From Acidobacteriota bacterium (GTDB lineage Bacteria > Acidobacteriota > Holophagae > Holophagales > Holophagaceae), in assembly GCA_021794095.1 (NCBI GenBank), contig JAJYRN010000014.1:22065-86064 (forward strand): a stretch of DNA of 64,000 nt, given 5' to 3'. The notes under the pieces are model-generated. The model had not been told where the DNA came from. It worked only from the letters and a program-made list of their open reading frames with translations, and did not search any database. The translations under genes and the position numbers were made by a program. Positions 1 through 11,951 of the stretch are shown in pieces. Position 1 is the first letter of the stretch; each line of letters starts with the position of its first letter.

Positions 1-324
1 TGGCGGGCAGGGCGGGAAAGGCGGGGGCGGAGGTCATGGCGTGCCTCCAGCTTGAACGAGGGCGCGGGGGAACGCAAAGACCTCCTCGGGGTCCTCCGGT
101 GCTGCCCCGGAAATTCAGCAGGAGGGGAGGGGCTTGAGCGAAAAGGGCTTCGATCCCCTTTCCGCCGCGCTTCCCACAGCGGATGTGGAAAACGGAGGAG
201 TTGTAAAGCTGCACAGACTCGGTTTCTTCACTATCCTGGGAGCGTGAGCAGGCAGGCCCAATCTTCCGGGAAACCGCCAGCCGTGCTGGCGCGGGAAGCC
301 CGCCTGACGGAGGTTCTCGAGGCC

Positions 325-1368
325 ATGGCCGCGGCCGTGCCGAGCCGAGAGCCTGCGCTGTTGAGGGCCTTTCGCGAGGCGCTGACCCAGCGCCAAGTGT
401 TCCAGGCGGCCGCCCTTGTTCCGGACCTGGAACGGGCGGCCATGCTCGAAGATGCCTACGCCATCCTGCGGGAGGCGCGCCGGGAACTCACGGACTCTGA
501 GGAGATCCGCGCACTGACCGGAACCCTCGCGCCCCTCGCCACGCAGGCGCGCGCTCGGCGGGAGGCTCTGGGGCAGCTGGATGCGCGCAGAACCTCCATC
601 CGCTTCGCCTATGCCAAGCGCCCGCCGGTCCTCGATTTCGAAAGCGGCGATCTTCATCGCATCTTTCTTGCCGCCCTGCGATTGGAGGGTCTCCTGCTGG
701 CGCTGGACCTCAGCCAGCATCCGCGCCCGCTGCTGCAGTTGGGTCCGCCACTGCCCGCGGGCGTTGGCGGCGAGGTGGAGTGGGGCGAAGCGGTCTTCCG
801 CCTGTCGCCCGGGGACGCTGGACCCCTGCTGGCGCGTCTGGTGCTCCGCCTCCCGGAAGGCCTCGTTCTCCACCACTGGGAGGAACAGCCCGCCTATGCC
901 ACCGCCGTGGCGGAACTTGCGGATTCCGCCGAGTGGACATGGCGCTGCCCTCCAGAGGGGCTGGAGGCCGCGCGTTCGAGGGTGCTGGCGTTCCTGGCTG
1001 CCGACTGCTTCCCCTGGGACCGTTCCGGCAAGGTGGGCGGCCAGAAGCAGGAGAAGTCGGTGGATCTCCGTCCCCTGGTCACGGCGATGGACTGGGAGGA
1101 TGCTTGCCTCCGCATCACGACGCCCATGCAGGCCTTCGGCGCCACCAATCCGCTGAAAGCGCTGGGTGCCATCCTCGGCCTCGCCCCCGAGGCGATCCAC
1201 GGGCTAGTCCGCTCGCGCCTCCAGCTCCGCGCGGATCCGCGCCTCGCCCAGGGCGAACGCTTCGAGCCCAAGCTGCGCAATCTGTACGAGGACGCCGTGA
1301 TGCTGTCCGGTGGCTCCAACATCACGATCATCGAGGATGAGGATGACGAGCCGATGCGGCTAGGCTGA
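325..1368 (+). CDS. DUF2344 / TIGR03936-like protein (domain usually linked to radical SAM proteins), standalone; start uncertain
   Basis: ORF 52..1368. Motifs IRFAYAKRPPVLDFESGDLHRIFLAALR...QHPRPLLQLGPPLPAGVGGEVEW match the DUF2344 pattern (R-Y-x-K...HLD...NP-P-xxxGPPLPxGxxSxxE). The N-terminal part of the ORF looks non-coding; the start was placed at an internal ATG. Confidence 0.6.
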   Translation: MAAAVPSREPALLRAFREALTQRQVFQAAALVPDLERAAMLEDAYAILREARRELTDSEEIRALTGTLAPLATQARARREALGQLDARRTSIRFAYAKRPPVLDFESGDLHRIFLAALRLEGLLLALDLSQHPRPLLQLGPPLPAGVGGEVEWGEAVFRLSPGDAGPLLARLVLRLPEGLVLHHWEEQPAYATAVAELADSAEWTWRCPPEGLEAARSRVLAFLAADCFPWDRSGKVGGQKQEKSVDLRPLVTAMDWEDACLRITTPMQAFGATNPLKALGAILGLAPEAIHGLVRSRLQLRADPRLAQGERFEPKLRNLYEDAVMLSGGSNITIIEDEDDEPMRLG

Positions 1369-2478
1369 CCCCGCATCCTTGCTGATGGAGAGCAGGAGCC
1401 CCATGCAGATCAGGCTGGTGATGAGGCTGTTGGGGCCGAAGGAGATGAAGGGCAGGGGAATGCCCTTGTTCGGCGCCAGGGACAGCACCACGCTGATGTT
1501 CATCAGCGCCTGCACCACCAGCAGCAGCACGAAGCCCATGGCGCAAAGCTTGAGATAGGGATCCCCCACGCGCCGCGCAATGCGGTAGCCGCGCCAGAGA
1601 ATGCCGATGAAGAGGGCCAGCACCGCCACGGTGCCGATGAGTCCGGCTTCCTCGGCGATCACGGCGTAGATGAAATCCGTGTGCGCCTCGGGCAGGAAGA
1701 AGAGCTTCTGCTTCCCGGCGCCCAGGCCCACGCCCAGGAGGCCGCCATTGCCAACGGCCACGAGGCTCTGGAGGGCCTGGTGTCCCTTGCCGAGCGGATC
1801 GGCCTCGGGATTCAGGAAGCTCGTGATGCGGGCCATCCGGTACGGCGACAGCACCACGAAGGCGGTGCCGAGGGCGCCCAGGACCGGCAAGGCCACGGCG
1901 AAGATCCACTTGGGGGCGCCTCCGAGGAACACCACCATGAGCACGACGAACACGATGAGGAACGTGGTGCCGAAATCCGGTTCGCGCAGGATGAGCGCCA
2001 GGGGCACCACGAGGATGCCGAACAGGCCCATCAGCTTCGGCAGAGAATCCTGGCGCCGGGCCCAGGCCTCGCGATGGCGCACCATCCAGCCGGCGGTAAG
2101 GAGCACCGAGACGGGCTTGAAGAGTTCCGATGGCTGGATGCTCATGGGGCCGAAGCGCAGCCACCGGTGCGCACCATTGATGCGCGGGCCCAGGAACAGG
2201 ACCGCAGCCAGCAGCGAGAGCATCACCAGGTAGGTCACCTGGAGTGGCCGGGGATGGTCCTGGAGCGGGGCCAGTTCCACCTGTGACAGGACGAGCATGA
2301 GGCCCAAGCCGATGACACCTGCTACGAGCTGGCGCACGAGAAAGGTCGTGGCGGCGGCGTGGTGCTCGGAGGCCCGGATGGCCGAGGCGGAGTAGATCCA
2401 CACCATGCCGATCGCCATCAGCACCAGCGCCATCAGCGCCAGCAGGCGGTCCACCGGGCGCCGGACATCGGGCGTCAT
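1360..2478 (-). CDS. ftsW: Peptidoglycan glycosyltransferase FtsW/RodA/SpoVE family
   Basis: Multi-TM protein with GINGAHRWL-type (GPRINGAHRWLRFGPMSIQPSE), HTDFIYAVIAEE and LPFISFG motifs. The ATG at 2478 overlaps the glmM stop (ATGA). Confidence 0.9.
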   Translation of the reverse strand: MTPDVRRPVDRLLALMALVLMAIGMVWIYSASAIRASEHHAAATTFLVRQLVAGVIGLGLMLVLSQVELAPLQDHPRPLQVTYLVMLSLLAAVLFLGPRINGAHRWLRFGPMSIQPSELFKPVSVLLTAGWMVRHREAWARRQDSLPKLMGLFGILVVPLALILREPDFGTTFLIVFVVLMVVFLGGAPKWIFAVALPVLGALGTAFVVLSPYRMARITSFLNPEADPLGKGHQALQSLVAVGNGGLLGVGLGAGKQKLFFLPEAHTDFIYAVIAEEAGLIGTVAVLALFIGILWRGYRIARRVGDPYLKLCAMGFVLLLVVQALMNISVVLSLAPNKGIPLPFISFGPNSLITSLICMGLLLSISKDAGSA

Positions 2479-3794
2479 GCCAGGTCCAGATCCCGCCGGG
2501 CCGCGGCTTCCAGTTCCGCCAGGGCCTGGTTCACCCAGTCCGTCTCGCGCGCCTCCACCATGAGGCGGAGCTTGGGTTCCGTGCCGGACCAGCGCACCAC
2601 TTGGCGCACGCCGTGGCCCCAGCGGGTTTCCACGGCCCGCATGGCGTCGCTCAGGGCGGCACAGGCTCCGACCTCCTTGCGGGCATGGGCCTTCACGTTC
2701 ACCAGCCGCTGGGGCCAGGGCTGGAAGGTCCACTCCCACCGCGTGGCTTCGGGCCGGTGGAGCAGGGCACGCAGGATGGCGAGGGCCGTAGCGAGGCCGT
2801 CGCCACTGGGGCCCACGCGTTTCTGGATGACGTGGCCGGAGGCCTCCGCCGCCAGATCCCAGCCGCGCTTCCCCATCTCCCGGAGGAGGAATTTGTCCCC
2901 GACCGCCGTGCGGACGAAGGCGACCCCTGAGGCATCGAGCGCCTGTTCCAGCCCGCCATTGCTCATGAGGGTGCCCACCACGCCGGCAGGCGGATCCCCG
3001 GAGGCCAGGCGATCCTGGACCAGGAGCCACAGCATCTGGTCGCCATCCACTTCCCGCCCCTGGCTGTCCACCAGCAGGCAGCGGTCCCCATCGCCATCGA
3101 AGGCCACGCCCAGGTGCGCGCCGCGGGCCAGGACTTCGGCCTTGAGGGTCGCGAGGTGGGTGGAACCCACACCCACATTGATGCGCGCCCCATCCGGGGG
3201 CACTCCGATCCAGTGGAGGCGGCCGCCCCGGAAGAGGGACCTCGCGGCTTCGGCGGTGGCGCCATGGGCGCAATCCAGGACGAGCCCGAAATCCTCCGGC
3301 AAGGTGATGCCACCAAGGTGGGCGAGGTAGGGCTGGAGATCGAGCCGCTCGGGCTGGCGTGGGGCCTGGATAGGTGCGGGCAGGGCCTCGAAGGCGGCCT
3401 CGATGGCGCGTTCCTGGTCCTCCTCCAGTTTCTCGCCATGTTCGTTGAAGCCCTTGAGGCCGTTATCCTCCGGCGGGTTGTGGCTGGCGGAGATCATCAG
3501 GCCCCAGGTCTTGGCGCCTTCCAAGGTCAGGCGTTCGACGGTCCAGGCCACAGCGGGCGTGGGGGCCAGGCCCAACTGAGCCACCTCGAGATGCGAGCCC
3601 ACTCCGGCGATGAAGGCCTCCGCCAAGGGGACAGAGCTGATTCGCGGATCCCAGCCCACCACCAGTCGTTCGACGCCCGCTTCCCGTGCGACCTGGGCCC
3701 AGGCCGCACCCCAGCGGACCGCCTCGTCGAGGGTGAGGGGAGGGCGCAAGGCCACGCCGCGAATGCCGTCTGTGCCGAAGTAGCGAAGTGTCAT
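2475..3794 (-). CDS. glmM: Phosphoglucosamine mutase
   Basis: FGTDGIRGVA N-terminus, ISASHNPPEDNG phosphoserine loop, DGDGDR metal site. Confidence 0.95.
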   Translation of the reverse strand: MTLRYFGTDGIRGVALRPPLTLDEAVRWGAAWAQVAREAGVERLVVGWDPRISSVPLAEAFIAGVGSHLEVAQLGLAPTPAVAWTVERLTLEGAKTWGLMISASHNPPEDNGLKGFNEHGEKLEEDQERAIEAAFEALPAPIQAPRQPERLDLQPYLAHLGGITLPEDFGLVLDCAHGATAEAARSLFRGGRLHWIGVPPDGARINVGVGSTHLATLKAEVLARGAHLGVAFDGDGDRCLLVDSQGREVDGDQMLWLLVQDRLASGDPPAGVVGTLMSNGGLEQALDASGVAFVRTAVGDKFLLREMGKRGWDLAAEASGHVIQKRVGPSGDGLATALAILRALLHRPEATRWEWTFQPWPQRLVNVKAHARKEVGACAALSDAMRAVETRWGHGVRQVVRWSGTEPKLRLMVEARETDWVNQALAELEAAARRDLDLA

Positions 3795-3803
3795 GGCTCC
3801 AGA

Positions 3804-4619
3804 TTACCCGATGACATGGGTCCGGAAGATGCGGCAGCCCCAGGATGCGGCCTCGGCGTGGGCCGCCACTGTCAGAGCATCCCGCTCTAGCGGGGGCAGG
3901 GCGGGATTCCCCGACCGCCAGGCGAGAAAGCGCTTGCGGGAAACGCCAAGGCAGATGCGGTCCGCCGGCCATCCGAGGCGTTCCGGCAAGGTGGGCAGGG
4001 CTTCCCAAAGGGCGAGATCCTCCGCGAAGGTCGTCCCGAAGCCGAAGCCAGGATCCAAGAGGATGCGGCCGGGCTGGATGCCTGCGGCCTGCAGGCGGTC
4101 CCGCGTCGCGATCAATTCGCCGATGGCGCGGTCGGCCGTCGCGGCGCCTCCATCGCCATAGGGGGGCATGAGGAATCCCTGGCCCACCTGGCGGCTCCGC
4201 ATGGCGATGAGTCCGCACGCGGTGGTCTGGGCCAGATCGCGCATGGCGGGATCCGCAAAGCCGGTCACATCGTTGAGCACCGAGACGCCTGCGTCCAGGG
4301 CGCGGGCGGCCACGGCGGCGTGGCGCGTGTCCACGCTCAGGGGCAGGCGCGGGTGCTCCCGGCGCAGGTGCGCGAGGACGGGCGCGAGGCGGGCCCACTC
4401 TTCCCCAGGATTGAGTGGAGCCGCGCCCGGGCGGGTGCTTTCCGCGCCCAGGTCCAGCATCCCGGCGCCCGCTGCGGCCAGCTCGGCTGCGTGGGCGAGG
4501 GCCGCGCCCGGATCGAGGAACCGGCCGCCATCACTGAACGAATCCGGGGTGATGTTCAGGATGCCCAAGAAAAGGGGCCCCCGTTGCAGAAGGGGGCCCC
4601 AATCGAACGGTGGCGTCAC
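3804..4619 (-). CDS. folP: Dihydropteroate synthase
   Basis: LGILNITPDSFSDGG...LDLGAESTRPGA motifs; lies between ftsH and glmM. Confidence 0.95.
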   Translation of the reverse strand: MTPPFDWGPLLQRGPLFLGILNITPDSFSDGGRFLDPGAALAHAAELAAAGAGMLDLGAESTRPGAAPLNPGEEWARLAPVLAHLRREHPRLPLSVDTRHAAVAARALDAGVSVLNDVTGFADPAMRDLAQTTACGLIAMRSRQVGQGFLMPPYGDGGAATADRAIGELIATRDRLQAAGIQPGRILLDPGFGFGTTFAEDLALWEALPTLPERLGWPADRICLGVSRKRFLAWRSGNPALPPLERDALTVAAHAEAASWGCRIFRTHVIG

Positions 4620-4621
4620 GG

Positions 4622-6553
<1,932 letters not shown>

Positions 6554-6556
6554 AAG

Positions 6557-7576
6557 TCACTCCTTGGGGACAGACCCCACTGGTCCACCAGTGTACCCCG
6601 GCCCGGCCAGGGGGTCGCCTTGCCTTAGATGCAGGAACGGGTTCCCAGGTTCAGGACTTACGCAGAAGTTCCCCCATGTCAGGGGTCTCCGGGTGCGCAT
6701 GTGGCCCGAGAGCCAGGGCGCGAGGCCCCGCAACAGGGATGCTTCCAGCGGACGGCCAAGTTCCCGGAAGGCGGCTTCGAGGGTCCAGCGGAGTTCCAGC
6801 TCCGGCCAGGCCCCGGCCGCGAAAACCACCCCGTCCTCCTTGATCCACCAGCGGGTGCCGCGCCAGGAGGCCACCAGCTGGTGGGCCAGGGCCTGGGCTT
6901 CCTCGGCCTGGCGGTGGGTTTCGAAGAGATGCCGGTCCAGGTCCGGCGCCTCGCGGCGGATCTCCTCCAGGAGCGTCCGCCAGCGGTTGCGGGCGGTGAA
7001 GGGCTCGGCGTTGGTGGGATCTTCCCGCCAGGGCACCCCGCGCTGCCGGAGGTAGTCCCGGAGTTCACCCCGCCGGCACTCCACCAGCGGGGACCACCGC
7101 ACACCCTGGCGTGGCGCCAGGGGCCGGAGGCTGCCCAGGCCCCCGCCCCGGGCGAGGCGGATGAGCACGGTCTCGGTGTGGTCGTCGAGGGTGTGCCCCG
7201 TGGCCACGGCCCCGGCGCCGGTGCCCGCGGCCTCCTGGCGCAACCAGTCCCAGCGCAGTTCCCGGGCGGCCATCTCCACGCCGATGCCCCGGTCTGCGGC
7301 ATGGGCCTTCACGCCGAGGCTGGCCTCCGCCAGGTCCAGATCAAGCCCGCGGCAGAGCTGGCGCACGAACTCCGCGTCCGCCTCGGCATCGGGCCGGAGG
7401 CCATGGTCCGCATGGGCCACTGTCAGCTCCAGTCCCAGGCTCTTCCGCAGGGCCCAGAGCAACACCAGCAGCGCCACCGAATCCCCGCCCCCCGAGCAGG
7501 CCACCAGCACCCGGCCCGACACGCCGTCGCCCCGGCGCTGGATCTGCGCGAAAAGGTCGGATTCGAAGCGCTTCAT
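6557..7576 (-). CDS. tilS: tRNA(Ile)-lysidine synthase
   Basis: VACSGGGDSVALL PP-loop, HADHGLR, GHTLDDHTETVLIRLARG motifs. Start set at an internal ATG (MKRFESDLF). Confidence 0.9.
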   Translation of the reverse strand: MKRFESDLFAQIQRRGDGVSGRVLVACSGGGDSVALLVLLWALRKSLGLELTVAHADHGLRPDAEADAEFVRQLCRGLDLDLAEASLGVKAHAADRGIGVEMAARELRWDWLRQEAAGTGAGAVATGHTLDDHTETVLIRLARGGGLGSLRPLAPRQGVRWSPLVECRRGELRDYLRQRGVPWREDPTNAEPFTARNRWRTLLEEIRREAPDLDRHLFETHRQAEEAQALAHQLVASWRGTRWWIKEDGVVFAAGAWPELELRWTLEAAFRELGRPLEASLLRGLAPWLSGHMRTRRPLTWGNFCVSPEPGNPFLHLRQGDPLAGPGYTGGPVGSVPKE

Positions 7577-7698
7577 GTCACCAAGGTAGTCGAGGGCACG
7601 GATCTTGAACATGCCGGGCGAAGAACCAGGGCTTGACGGCCCGTCTTGCCGGACGACACGCTGGGGCATTCCTCGTTCCATCACCGAAGGAGTTCTAC

Positions 7699-9987
7699 GT
7701 GGCCCCTGCCTCCAGGAGACCGAAGGGACGCCCTGGCCGTCTCGCGCGGAGCCTGAGCCTGCTGCTTGTCCTGGCTACGGTCCTGCCTCTGCGGGCCCAG
7801 GAGGGGGGCTGGGCCACCTTCCTGGAGGCCTGGCGAAAAGCCAGGCATGGGGCCGTGAATTTGCTGGCGCCTCAATCCTGGCTGACCCTGGACCGCCGCG
7901 TCGCCGACGGGGAGATGCTCCGCCTCACGACGACCGGGGATGTCTGGATCGAGCCGCTGGACGATCCGGCCCTCGACCGGCTTCGCAAGGCCCGGGACTG
8001 GTCCGGCGCCTCCCACTGGCTCCTCCTGGACCGGAATGGCCAGATCCTGGACGAGGGGACAAGCCCGCCCACGGGCACAGTCCTCCGGGATGCTCTGCTC
8101 GCCGAAGGGATTCAGCCCACCTGGGAATCCCTGGACCGCTTCCTCCGGCTTTATCCGGATCACGGAACGGCGCTTTCCTTGCGGCTGAATCTGGCGACCC
8201 GGATGGCCCGGATCCGCTTCCGTGCCCTGGAAAGGCAGGGGGGCGCCGATGGGCTGAAGCTGTTGCCCGGCAGCCGCTGGCCGCGGCTGTCTCCCGCCCG
8301 GATCCTGGATCCCGTCAAGGCCGCTGGATGGGACCGGGAGGTCGCCGACACCCTGAATCGCCTGGCCCAGCTTCCGGATGCCTGGCGTCTGGGGAGTGAT
8401 AGCTGGTTCCGGTTCTGGCTGAATGCTTACGGTTCCGCCGCTGGACCGGATCTCCAGCCGGGACTCTCGAAGCTCCGGGATTCCCTGGCGGAGGCCTGGC
8501 AGCGGTTCCCGGATTCGGGAAGCGCGGACGCCCTCCCTGGTCAGGGGCCAATGCTGGTCGGGAACCTGGGCGAGCTGTGGCTGGCCTGCAGCCGTGCGCT
8601 CCTAGGGGACACGCAGGAGGTACCCGACCTGCCATCCTGCACACCCGTTCCTGGGCGGACCTGGCCCTCGGCAGGGATGGTACGAGACCTCGCCTTCCAG
8701 GGATCCACCTTTCTCGACTGGAACCATCTGCTCACGACCCTCGACCGGATCCCGGTCGCTCCCCCTACTGTGGATTCCGGGAGGAAGGCCTGGGAGGAAT
8801 GGCGGGAGATCCAGGGAACCCTCGCCTTCTGGAGACTGATGGCCCTCTCCGAATTGCAGCGATGGCCTGATGCGATCGGCGTGCTCCAGGACATGCGTCG
8901 GGGGGCCGGTTCCGGGTGGGATGGCCTCCGGGCCAGCCTGCGGAGCCTCTACGGGAAGTCCGCCCAAGGCCCGGGAAAGCCTGCCCCGGTCGAAGTGCCT
9001 CCCGCGCCCCAGGGGTTCCTGGCGGTACTCGACCTTCCCGCCCTCCCCGACACGCCATTGCCGCCCCCACGGCCTTCCCTCCGGTTCCTCGTCTGGGGGG
9101 CGCCGGCCTGGATGGCCCGATGGCCGGCCCTCCGGGTCACTGGGGATCTGGCAACCTTCGGCCCCGGGGAATGGAAAGAGGAGGCTCCGAACGCCGCCGA
9201 TACCGCACGGATGCGCGCCGCGGGATTTCCTGCCACGGGGTGGGCCGTGTTCCGGGGCCCGGCCGACCTTCTGGCCCGGGGCGATTCGGCCCCGGACCCG
9301 GCCCGGCTTGACCTTCAACTCAGGGCGGTGGCCCCCTCCCGCATCGAGGTGCTCGATGCCTTCCTTGTTCAGCATCCGGATAACCTCGATGCCCACCGGG
9401 AGCGGTATGACCTCGCCCGGGCCCGCATGCCCCTGGCTGCCCTCGAGGGGCGGATGCAGGAGGATGCGGCGGCGGCCTGGCTGCCGCTGGATTTCGCCCC
9501 CGAGGCCCCCTGGATCTCGGACCTGGAAGGCTGGCGCGCCCGGGCGGGGAAAGTCATCCCGCCGCTGCGCGCAGCGCTCGAACGCTGGCCCGACAATGCC
9601 TACCTCTGGCGGGCCTGGGTGTCCTGGTCAGCCTTCCTGCCGCGTCCTCCATCGGTGCTCGGCCTCGCCACGGATATCCCCGTCTTCGGATCCCGCGCGG
9701 TCTGGGCGGCCGGACTACCCGCCCAGGTCCATCGGGCGATCGCGCGGGAATGCCGACAGACCCGGCACTTCCAGGACATGGCCGACTGGTTCCAGGGCGC
9801 CTGGGCCGAGGTGCAGTCCAGAGATTGGAAGTACCGTCCCGATCGGGCGTCCATGGACCAGGAGACGGCGATCTACGAGGGCTACCGCGAAGCTCTCCAG
9901 GGCCTTGGGAGGGGCTCGGAGCGGACCGCGCTGGAACACGCCTGGTCCGTCCACGAGGCCGGGTATCCCAAAGCTGCGACGCGCTGA
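7699..9987 (+). CDS. Large secreted hypothetical protein
   Basis: Long ORF; GTG start followed by a signal-peptide-like stretch (RSLSLLLVLATVLPLRAQ). No recognised domain. Confidence 0.7.
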   Translation: MAPASRRPKGRPGRLARSLSLLLVLATVLPLRAQEGGWATFLEAWRKARHGAVNLLAPQSWLTLDRRVADGEMLRLTTTGDVWIEPLDDPALDRLRKARDWSGASHWLLLDRNGQILDEGTSPPTGTVLRDALLAEGIQPTWESLDRFLRLYPDHGTALSLRLNLATRMARIRFRALERQGGADGLKLLPGSRWPRLSPARILDPVKAAGWDREVADTLNRLAQLPDAWRLGSDSWFRFWLNAYGSAAGPDLQPGLSKLRDSLAEAWQRFPDSGSADALPGQGPMLVGNLGELWLACSRALLGDTQEVPDLPSCTPVPGRTWPSAGMVRDLAFQGSTFLDWNHLLTTLDRIPVAPPTVDSGRKAWEEWREIQGTLAFWRLMALSELQRWPDAIGVLQDMRRGAGSGWDGLRASLRSLYGKSAQGPGKPAPVEVPPAPQGFLAVLDLPALPDTPLPPPRPSLRFLVWGAPAWMARWPALRVTGDLATFGPGEWKEEAPNAADTARMRAAGFPATGWAVFRGPADLLARGDSAPDPARLDLQLRAVAPSRIEVLDAFLVQHPDNLDAHRERYDLARARMPLAALEGRMQEDAAAAWLPLDFAPEAPWISDLEGWRARAGKVIPPLRAALERWPDNAYLWRAWVSWSAFLPRPPSVLGLATDIPVFGSRAVWAAGLPAQVHRAIARECRQTRHFQDMADWFQGAWAEVQSRDWKYRPDRASMDQETAIYEGYREALQGLGRGSERTALEHAWSVHEAGYPKAATR

Positions 9988-9990
9988 CGA

Positions 9991-10710
9991 TCAGGCCGGA
10001 CTCTCCAGTGCCGTCAGAAGCCGCAGCAGAGCCGGGGGCACGGGCTTCTCGCACCAGAGCGCCTCGGCCCAGTCGCACATCCGGAGCGAGCCCCAGTGCA
10101 TGGCCCGGCCGAGAACGCCCCGGCGGAAGGCAGGATGTGCGATGCGGGTGGGCGGCTGGTCGGGATCCTGGTTGAACTGGCTGCCGAAGGCGTCGAAGGC
10201 GGCCATGCGGCGCTCCCACACGGCGCTCACATCCACCAGGAGGTCCGGCGCGCCTGGCTGCTCGCCGCCCACCCAGGCCAGGGCCTCGGGCCGCCAGGGC
10301 TCGCCCGGACAGGGGTAGTTCCGCAGCCCCGCATAGTAGGCCGCCTCGCGGCCCAGCCGGTGGGCGCGGCGGTGATCCGGGTGCCGATCTTCGGGCGCGG
10401 GCAGGATGAGCACCTTCGGCCGCAGGCGTCGGAACTCGGCCATGAGCCGCACCCGGAAGGCTTCATCCTCCGTGAAGCGGCCATCGGGGAAGTCCAGGAC
10501 GATCCGCTGGACGCCCAGAATCTGGGCCGCTTCCTGGGCCTCGGCGCGGCGGGTTTCCGGCGTGCCCCGGGTGCCCAGGTCGCCCGCGGTGAGATCCAGG
10601 ATGGCGGCCGCGAGCCCCCGGTCCGCCGCCAGGGCGAGGATGCCGCCCACATGGACCTCCGCGTCATCGGGATGGGCGCCGAGCACCAGCAGGTCGAGTC
10701 CGCCCCTCAT
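9991..10710 (-). CDS. bshB1: PIG-L/BshB1-type N-acetylglucosaminyl malate deacetylase (bacillithiol biosynthesis)
   Basis: LVLGAHPDDAEVHVGG metal motif, ...HPDHRRAHRL; 4-bp overlap with bshC. Confidence 0.9.
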   Translation of the reverse strand: MRGGLDLLVLGAHPDDAEVHVGGILALAADRGLAAAILDLTAGDLGTRGTPETRRAEAQEAAQILGVQRIVLDFPDGRFTEDEAFRVRLMAEFRRLRPKVLILPAPEDRHPDHRRAHRLGREAAYYAGLRNYPCPGEPWRPEALAWVGGEQPGAPDLLVDVSAVWERRMAAFDAFGSQFNQDPDQPPTRIAHPAFRRGVLGRAMHWGSLRMCDWAEALWCEKPVPPALLRLLTALESPA

Positions 10711-11912
10711 GAGGCCTCCACGAGAATGAGTTCCGTCCGGCCGTCCATGCGGTCGAGGATGCGGTCCAACAGCGTCTCGTCCCGCAGCCATTCGAGGCCC
10801 GGCACCACACGCTCCTGGGGGCGCCCGAAGGGGAAGAGGCGCTGGCGCAGGGCCTCCGGGTCGCCGCCCAGGGTTCGCGCCGCGGCCTCCCGGTGAAGGC
10901 GGCGGTCCAACCGGGCGAGCCGTTGCCAGGTGCGGTCCACTTCCGCCGCGAAACGGGCTCGCAGGGGTTCTGGCCAGGCCGGGTCGGCGGCCGGGCGGCC
11001 CAGGGCGGCACTGGGCAGCACCCCGGGCCAGGAGGCGAGACCGGCCCAGTCGCCCTGCTGGAGCCGGGAAAGCTGATCCGCCTCCAGCCGCAGCCCCCGA
11101 GGCAGGACGACCACGCTGGGGCGGGGCAGAATGCGCGGCACGGGCAGCGCCACCCGCTCCCACAGGGGTTCGCAGAGGCGCCAGTAGGCCCGTTCGGCGG
11201 GGCCCAGCACAACGGCGGCGACGGGCAGCAGGAGGGACTGCATGAGGGGCCGCAGCGCCGCGCCGGGGCTCAACCAATGGCCGTGGGGCAGCGGTTCACC
11301 AGGCTCCAGGCGCCGCCGCAGGCCCGTGACGGGATGGAGGCTGAACCAGGCGGCCTGGGTGCGGGGGTCCAGGGGCAGGGGAAGGCCTCCAGCTTCCAGG
11401 CACAGGGCCTGGCGCACCAAATCCGCCTCCAGGTTCAGGGCCCGCCAGCGCGCCAGGGTGTCCTGGATGCCCTCGCGCACGGCCGGAGCCGTAGGGGAGA
11501 AGGGCCGCAGGCCCCGGTGCCAGAGGGGCTCGCCCAGGGCCAGGGCATGGCCGCCCAGGGTAGGCACGGCTGGAGCCGGGCAGGGCCCCCACAGGGCCTC
11601 GGCCTCGGTCTGGTGGGTGGCGGTCCAGGGCAGCCAGCCCGTGGCGGTCCCCTCCGGCGCATCGAAGCGGAAGCGGTGGCGGACGGCGCGGCCTTCACGC
11701 CAGCCGGATACCGAGGCCACCTCGGCCCGGTCATGATCTTCGTCCGCCAGCCAGTACACGGCCTCGGCGCCCGTGCGGCGGGCTTCAGCCAGGGCGGCCA
11801 GGGCCTTGGCCACGGAGAGGGCTGGCGTCCATCCGGCGCCGATCTGCTGGCCGGTGGCCACCACCGGCTTTGGCGCGCCCGCTCCGCTGGATGCGTTTCC
11901 CCCCACGACCAT
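10707..11912 (-). CDS. bshC: Putative bacillithiol cysteine-adding enzyme BshC
   Basis: VVATGQQIGAGWTPALSVAKALAALAEA...AVYWLADEDHD matches the BshC N-terminal signature; adjacent to bshB1. Confidence 0.88.
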   Translation of the reverse strand: MVVGGNASSGAGAPKPVVATGQQIGAGWTPALSVAKALAALAEARRTGAEAVYWLADEDHDRAEVASVSGWREGRAVRHRFRFDAPEGTATGWLPWTATHQTEAEALWGPCPAPAVPTLGGHALALGEPLWHRGLRPFSPTAPAVREGIQDTLARWRALNLEADLVRQALCLEAGGLPLPLDPRTQAAWFSLHPVTGLRRRLEPGEPLPHGHWLSPGAALRPLMQSLLLPVAAVVLGPAERAYWRLCEPLWERVALPVPRILPRPSVVVLPRGLRLEADQLSRLQQGDWAGLASWPGVLPSAALGRPAADPAWPEPLRARFAAEVDRTWQRLARLDRRLHREAAARTLGGDPEALRQRLFPFGRPQERVVPGLEWLRDETLLDRILDRMDGRTELILVEAS

Positions 11913-11951
11913 GGGCCCAGCCTAACCGGACTTCGTGCGATCCTCGACCCC

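Noticed and set aside
1-37. Possible minus-strand gene start (MTSAPAFPALPA...) at the left edge
   Set aside because: Only 12 codons visible; insufficient support.
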